A stretch of 8,123 bases of DNA from Rhodobacterales bacterium CG2_30_65_12 (GTDB lineage: Bacteria > Pseudomonadota > Alphaproteobacteria > Rhodobacterales > Rhodobacteraceae). Positions 4,827-8,123 of this stretch are shown here, piece by piece. Within the stretch, counting starts at the first letter, position 1. Each line of letters opens with the position of its first letter. The DNA lies in assembly GCA_001873585.1 (NCBI GenBank), contig MNZL01000175.1:1-8123 (forward strand), given 5' to 3'. The notes beneath the pieces were generated by a model, which saw nothing but the letters and a program-made list of their open reading frames with translations, searched no databases and was not told the origin of the DNA. The position numbers and the translations under genes are program-made.

Positions 4827-6455
4827 ATGCCGCTGCCGCGTCGCCGCACGTTAGTCTTTCACGCTATTGTAGCCGCTGCGATGCTTGGCCTGGTCGCGCC
4901 TGCGGTTCTTAAGGCCCAGGACGCCGACCTGAGATTCCCCGCCTTCGCGCAGGCTGTGGCTGAAGCCGCGCTCGGGGCAGACGAGGTGGGCGCCTTCTAT
5001 CGGTCGAACGGCTACCAGCCGATCTGGACCGGCGCGAGCGAGGCCGAAAAGGCGCGGCTCACGGCGTTGCTCAAGGCGATCCTCTCGGCCGAAGATCACG
5101 GGCTGCCAGCCGAAACCTATGACACCACCGAGCTCAGGGCGATGATGCGCGCGATCTCCAGCCCGCGCGAGCGGGGCCGGGTGGAAGTGGCGCTGTCGCG
5201 GTTGTTTCTGAGCTACGCGCACCAGATCCAGACAGGTGTTCTGACCCCGAAGACGATCGACAAATACATGGTGCGCGATCCCAACCGGCGCGATGGCACC
5301 GAGCTTCTCAACAGCTTCATGGCGGCGGACAACCCCGAGGCGTTCATGCATACGCTGGTGCCGACCTCGGACGAATACGCCCGCCTCATGCACAAGAAAT
5401 TCGAGCTTCAGCGCCAGATCGCTCAGGGCGGCTGGGGCCCGATTGTGCAGGCTGGCGCGCTCAAGCCGGGCGAAAGCGGGCTTGCGGTGGTGCAATTGCG
5501 CAACCGGCTCATCGCCATGGGCTACCTCGACCGCTCCGCCACGATCACTTACGACGCCGATATTCAGCGCGCGGTGCAGACCTTTCAGGAAAATGCCGGC
5601 CTCAACCCCGATGGCGTGGCCGGGGCGGCGACGATCAAGGCGATCAACGTGCCGATGCAGGAGCGGCTGAAATCCATCATTGTGGCGATGGAACGCGAGC
5701 GCTGGCTGTCGATAGACCGCTCAAAACGCTACGTCTGGGTCAACCTCACCGATTTCACCGCGCGCATCGTCGATGCCGGCAAGATCACCTTTCAGACCCG
5801 CTCGATTGTTGGTCAGAATCGGAGTGACACCCAAACGCCCGAGTTTTCCGACACGATGGAGCACCTGATCGTCAATCCGTCATGGAACGTGCCGCGCTCG
5901 ATCACCGAAAAGGAATACCTGCCGGGCATGATCGCCTCGGGCGGGGCTACGGCAGGGCATTTGCAGCTGATCGACGGGGCGGGCCGCGTGGTGCCACGCT
6001 CGGCGATTGATTGGGCAACGGTTACGCCGCGCAACTTCCCCTTTGATCTCAAGCAACCGCCCTCGCGCGGCAATGCGCTGGGGCTGGTGAAATTCATGTT
6101 TCCCAACCGTTACAACATCTACCTGCACGATACCCCGTCGAAGGGCCTTTTCCAGAACGAGGTGCGCACCTATTCGCATGGCTGTGTGCGGTTGCAAAAG
6201 CCGTTCGATTTTGCCTATGCGCTGCTCGCGCCGCAGCAGAGCGATCCTGAGAGTTTTTTCCAGTCGGTGCTCAGAACCGGGCGTGAAACTCAGGTGAACC
6301 TTACCCCGGTGGTGCCGGTGCACCTGGTCTATCGCACGGCGTTTTCCGATCTGCGCGGCAACATGAGCTACCGCGCCGATGTTTACGGGCGCGATGCAAA
6401 GGTCTGGGCGGCACTGGAACAGGCCGGCGTGCGGCTGCCGGGGCTTGAGAGCTGA
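4827..6455 (+). CDS. L,D-transpeptidase, YcbB (LdtD) type, with scaffold, peptidoglycan-binding and YkuD domains
   Basis: The 542-residue protein starts at ATG 4827, with GGGA about eight bases upstream; a TTG start at 4800 would put nine polar residues before the signal peptide. The signal is PRRRTLVFHAIVAAAML... to about residue 30. An N-terminal helical scaffold region (about 38-205, with the YRSNGYQPIWTG opening seen in this family) is followed by a peptidoglycan-binding domain (213-272, GESGLAVVQLRNRL to DGVAGAATIKAI). The YkuD catalytic domain (301 to about 470) contains IYLHDTPSKGLF and SHGCVRL. Cys453 is the nucleophile, with His434, His451 and Arg455 nearby. The enzyme acts in the periplasm, joining stem peptides by mDAP-mDAP (3-3) bonds; it is of the class that gives beta-lactam-tolerant cross-linking. 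It faces the MepK-type hydrolase gene. All catalytic motifs are intact. Confidence 0.92.
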   Translation: MPLPRRRTLVFHAIVAAAMLGLVAPAVLKAQDADLRFPAFAQAVAEAALGADEVGAFYRSNGYQPIWTGASEAEKARLTALLKAILSAEDHGLPAETYDTTELRAMMRAISSPRERGRVEVALSRLFLSYAHQIQTGVLTPKTIDKYMVRDPNRRDGTELLNSFMAADNPEAFMHTLVPTSDEYARLMHKKFELQRQIAQGGWGPIVQAGALKPGESGLAVVQLRNRLIAMGYLDRSATITYDADIQRAVQTFQENAGLNPDGVAGAATIKAINVPMQERLKSIIVAMERERWLSIDRSKRYVWVNLTDFTARIVDAGKITFQTRSIVGQNRSDTQTPEFSDTMEHLIVNPSWNVPRSITEKEYLPGMIASGGATAGHLQLIDGAGRVVPRSAIDWATVTPRNFPFDLKQPPSRGNALGLVKFMFPNRYNIYLHDTPSKGLFQNEVRTYSHGCVRLQKPFDFAYALLAPQQSDPESFFQSVLRTGRETQVNLTPVVPVHLVYRTAFSDLRGNMSYRADVYGRDAKVWAALEQAGVRLPGLES

Positions 6456-6456
6456 A

Positions 6457-6474
6457 CCGCGTCGCGCGACGTGG
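6457..6474. repeat. GC-rich palindrome just after the L,D-transpeptidase stop
   Basis: CGTCGCGCGACG (6460-6471) is a perfect 12-base palindrome. With one mismatched pair it extends to 18 bases (6457-6474). It begins two bases after the stop codon. With no loop it cannot form a good RNA hairpin, so a DNA-binding site or chance in CG-rich sequence are the options. Confidence 0.4.
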
Positions 6475-6479
6475 AGATT

Positions 6480-6518
6480 TGACCGTGCCTGGAGCGGGGT
6501 GCGGTCATTATTCTGTTT
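6480..6518 (+). terminator. Probable terminator or attenuator between L,D-transpeptidase and acyl carrier protein genes
   Basis: TGACCGTGCC (6480-6489) can pair with GGTGCGGTCA (6498-6507) over ten base pairs, two of them G-U in RNA, around an 8-base loop. The T-rich stretch TTATTCTGTTT (6508-6518) follows. The T-tract is broken, so termination may be partial, and some readthrough into the acyl carrier protein gene is possible. Confidence 0.5.
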
Positions 6519-6541
6519 CCTTGATCGGGCAAAACGACTAA

Positions 6542-6556
6542 ACGGGCCTCGCCCGT
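6542..6556 (+). other. Short hairpin before the acyl carrier protein ribosome site
   Basis: ACGGGC (6542-6547) and GCCCGT (6551-6556) form a 6-base-pair stem with a 3-base CTC loop. It ends 10 bases before the GGGGAGA ribosome site (6567-6573). It has no T-tract, so it is not a terminator. It could stabilise the mRNA 5' end or tune translation, or be incidental. Confidence 0.35.
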
Positions 6557-6576
6557 AGCCGAGCTTGGGGAGACAG

Positions 6577-6843
6577 ATGGCTGACGACATCCAGAAGCGC
6601 GTCATCGAGATCATTGCCGAACAGGCCGTGCTGGAGCCGTCCGACGTGACGCCCGAGCAATCGCTCGCAACTCTCGGCATCGACAGCCTTGGCCTGGTCG
6701 AAGCGATTTTTGCGATCGAGGAGGCGTTCGATATCTCGGTGCCGTTCAACGCCAATGACCCCACCGAGAGCGGGTTCGACATTTCGTCGGTCGGCGCCAT
6801 CGTCGAAGCCGTGGCCGGGCTGGTCGCCGAGCAGAAAGGCTGA
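6577..6843 (+). CDS. Acyl carrier protein (specialised, not the housekeeping copy)
   Basis: This 88-residue acidic helical protein carries the phosphopantetheine site LGIDSLGLVEAIFAIEEAF (33-51), with Ser37 as the attachment residue. GGGGAGA at 6567-6573 supports ATG 6577; the in-frame start at 6565 lies before that site. The stretch FAIEEAFDISVPFNANDP (46-63) followed by the FDISSVGAIVEAV tail differs from typical housekeeping AcpP and recalls, loosely, accessory carriers such as AcpXL (very-long-chain lipid A acyl carrier). That likeness is by eye only. The gene is followed after five bases by a beta-ketoacyl-ACP synthase, which is its likely partner. The two would work in the cytoplasm to extend or condense an acyl chain for a secondary lipid or metabolite; the product is unknown. 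Confidence 0.88.
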   Translation: MADDIQKRVIEIIAEQAVLEPSDVTPEQSLATLGIDSLGLVEAIFAIEEAFDISVPFNANDPTESGFDISSVGAIVEAVAGLVAEQKG

Positions 6844-6848
6844 GCGCC

Positions 6849-8060
6849 GTGCGGCGAGTCGCCATCACCGGCGCAGGCACGATCAACGCGCTGGGATCAG
6901 ACGTGGCCAGCACCATGGCGGCGATGAAGGAAGGCCGCTCAGGGATCGGGCCGCTTGATTTTCCCGACGTTGACCGGCTGACCATTCGTATCGGCGCGCA
7001 GATCCGAGATTACGAGCCGGAGGCGCATTTCAACCGCCAGCAGATCGCGCTTCTTGATCGGTTCGCCCAGTTTGCCTTGCTCGCCGCGCGCGAGGCGCTG
7101 GGGCAGGCGGGGCTTACGTTTTCGGGCGAGCTGTCCAACCGTTCGGGGGTGATCCTCGGCAATTCCGGCGGCGGCCTGGGCACGCTCGACGAAAATTACC
7201 GCACCGTCTACGAAGAGGGCAAGAACCGGGTGCACCCCTTCGTGGTGCCCAAACTGATGAACAACGCCGCCACCAGCCAGGTGTCGATGGCGTGGAACCT
7301 GCGCGGGCCCAGCTTTACCGTGGCCTCGGCCTGTGCCTCGTCAAATCACGCGATGGGCCAGGCTTTGTTGATGATCCGTGCCGGACTCGCCGACGTGATG
7401 GTTACCGGCGGCACCGAGGCGATGCTCTGTTTTGGCGGCATCAAGGCCTGGGAAGGGCTCCGGGTGATGTCGAAAGACGCTTGCCGCCCATTCTCGGCCA
7501 ACCGCAATGGCATGGTGCAGGGCGAGGGCGCGGCGGTTTTCGTTTTCGAGGAATACGAGCACGCGAAAAAGCGCGGCGCCGAGATCCTCGCCGAGGTAGC
7601 AGGGGTCTCGATGACGGCGGACGCGGGCGACATCGTGATGCCGAGCCGGCAGGGCGCCGCGCGCGCGATCACCGGGGCCCTGCGCGATGCGCGGCTGAAC
7701 CCCGAAGATGTGGGCTATATCAACGCCCATGGCACCGGCACAGCGGCAAATGACAAGGTTGAAAGCGCGGCGGTGGCCGATGCCTTCGGGCATCACGCCG
7801 ATCGGGTAATGATCTCGTCAACCAAGTCGATGCACGGCCACATCATCGGCGGCACCGGAGCGGTGGAGCTGGTGGCGGCGCTGATGGCGCTGCGCGAGGG
7901 CGTGATCGCCCCAACCATCGGCTACGAAGAGCCAGACCCGGAATGCGCGCTCGACGTGGTGCCAAATGTGGCGCGTGAGGCCAAAGTGGAAGCGGTGCTG
8001 TCCAACGCCTTCGCCTTTGGCGGGCTCAATGCCGTGTTGGCGTTGAAGAAAGCGCCGTAA
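6849..8060 (+). CDS. Beta-ketoacyl-ACP synthase, FabF/KAS II-like
   Basis: This 403-residue thiolase-fold enzyme starts at GTG 6849, five bases after the acyl carrier protein stop; AAAGG inside the end of that gene is the only ribosome-site candidate, so translation is probably coupled. The sequence opens with RRVAITGAGTINALG. It has the condensing triad: Cys162 in VASACASSNHAMG, His294 in NAHGTGTAANDK and His331 in KSMHGHIIGGTGAVE, with Lys326. The C-terminus has SNAFAFGGLNAVL. The enzyme condenses an acyl group with malonyl-ACP, releasing CO2, to lengthen the chain by two carbons. The ACASSNHA and GTGTAAND forms differ from classical FabF (ACATG, GTSTPAGD), pointing to the accessory KAS group that includes NodE-like and polyketide-type enzymes. 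The triad is complete, so it is not a chain-length factor. It is followed by a terminator. Confidence 0.9.
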   Translation: MRRVAITGAGTINALGSDVASTMAAMKEGRSGIGPLDFPDVDRLTIRIGAQIRDYEPEAHFNRQQIALLDRFAQFALLAAREALGQAGLTFSGELSNRSGVILGNSGGGLGTLDENYRTVYEEGKNRVHPFVVPKLMNNAATSQVSMAWNLRGPSFTVASACASSNHAMGQALLMIRAGLADVMVTGGTEAMLCFGGIKAWEGLRVMSKDACRPFSANRNGMVQGEGAAVFVFEEYEHAKKRGAEILAEVAGVSMTADAGDIVMPSRQGAARAITGALRDARLNPEDVGYINAHGTGTAANDKVESAAVADAFGHHADRVMISSTKSMHGHIIGGTGAVELVAALMALREGVIAPTIGYEEPDPECALDVVPNVAREAKVEAVLSNAFAFGGLNAVLALKKAP

Positions 8061-8078
8061 CTTACCGATAGTGCAAAG

Positions 8079-8111
8079 AAAAACCGCCGCGAAACGGGTG
8101 CGCGGCGGTTT
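8079..8111. terminator. Bidirectional terminator after the beta-ketoacyl-ACP synthase gene
   Basis: AAACCGCCGCG (8081-8091) pairs perfectly with CGCGGCGGTTT (8101-8111) around a 9-base loop, 20 bases after the stop. On the plus strand only TTT follows, then CTGTG. On the minus strand the stem is followed by TTTTTCTTT, a better tract, which suggests a convergent gene that ends just right of the window. Confidence 0.8.
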
Positions 8112-8123
8112 CTGTGGTGCGGC

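Overview
The window is high-GC DNA with short intergenic gaps and strong Shine-Dalgarno sites. Gene content and codon use suggest an alphaproteobacterium, most likely of the Rhodobacteraceae (Rhodobacter/Roseobacter type). This placement is inferred from gene style and not proven. I see no tRNA, rRNA, CRISPR array, insertion sequence or phage gene.

Left part (1-2964): a class I glutamine amidotransferase, cut by the left edge, runs on the minus strand. Divergent from it is a two-gene operon: a membrane-anchored octaheme c-type cytochrome of the tetrathionate reductase (OTR) family and a four-helix b-type cytochrome that overlaps it by 8 bases. Together they look like a quinol-to-periplasm electron transfer module. 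The gap upstream holds a TATATT element and an exact ATTC-N8-GAAT palindrome. That pattern matches the operator I recall for the persulfide-sensing repressor SqrR/BigR, so sulfide or persulfide control is a testable idea. A UUCG-capped terminator closes the operon.

Middle part (2965-6518): a stand-alone flavodoxin-like FMN oxidoreductase, then two divergent cell-wall genes. The minus-strand gene is a Tat-exported, DUF882/YcbK (MepK-type) zinc murein endopeptidase. The plus-strand gene is a YcbB (LdtD)-type L,D-transpeptidase. In E. coli these families make (LdtD) and cut (MepK) 3-3 cross-links of peptidoglycan, and here they share one 343-base regulatory gap that carries phased A-tracts.

Right part (6519-8123): a compact acyl carrier protein and beta-ketoacyl-ACP synthase pair, 5 bases apart. 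It is bounded by a hairpin on each side and has no ketoreductase, dehydratase or acyltransferase gene inside the window. The last hairpin has its better T-tract on the minus strand, which predicts a convergent gene just beyond the right edge.
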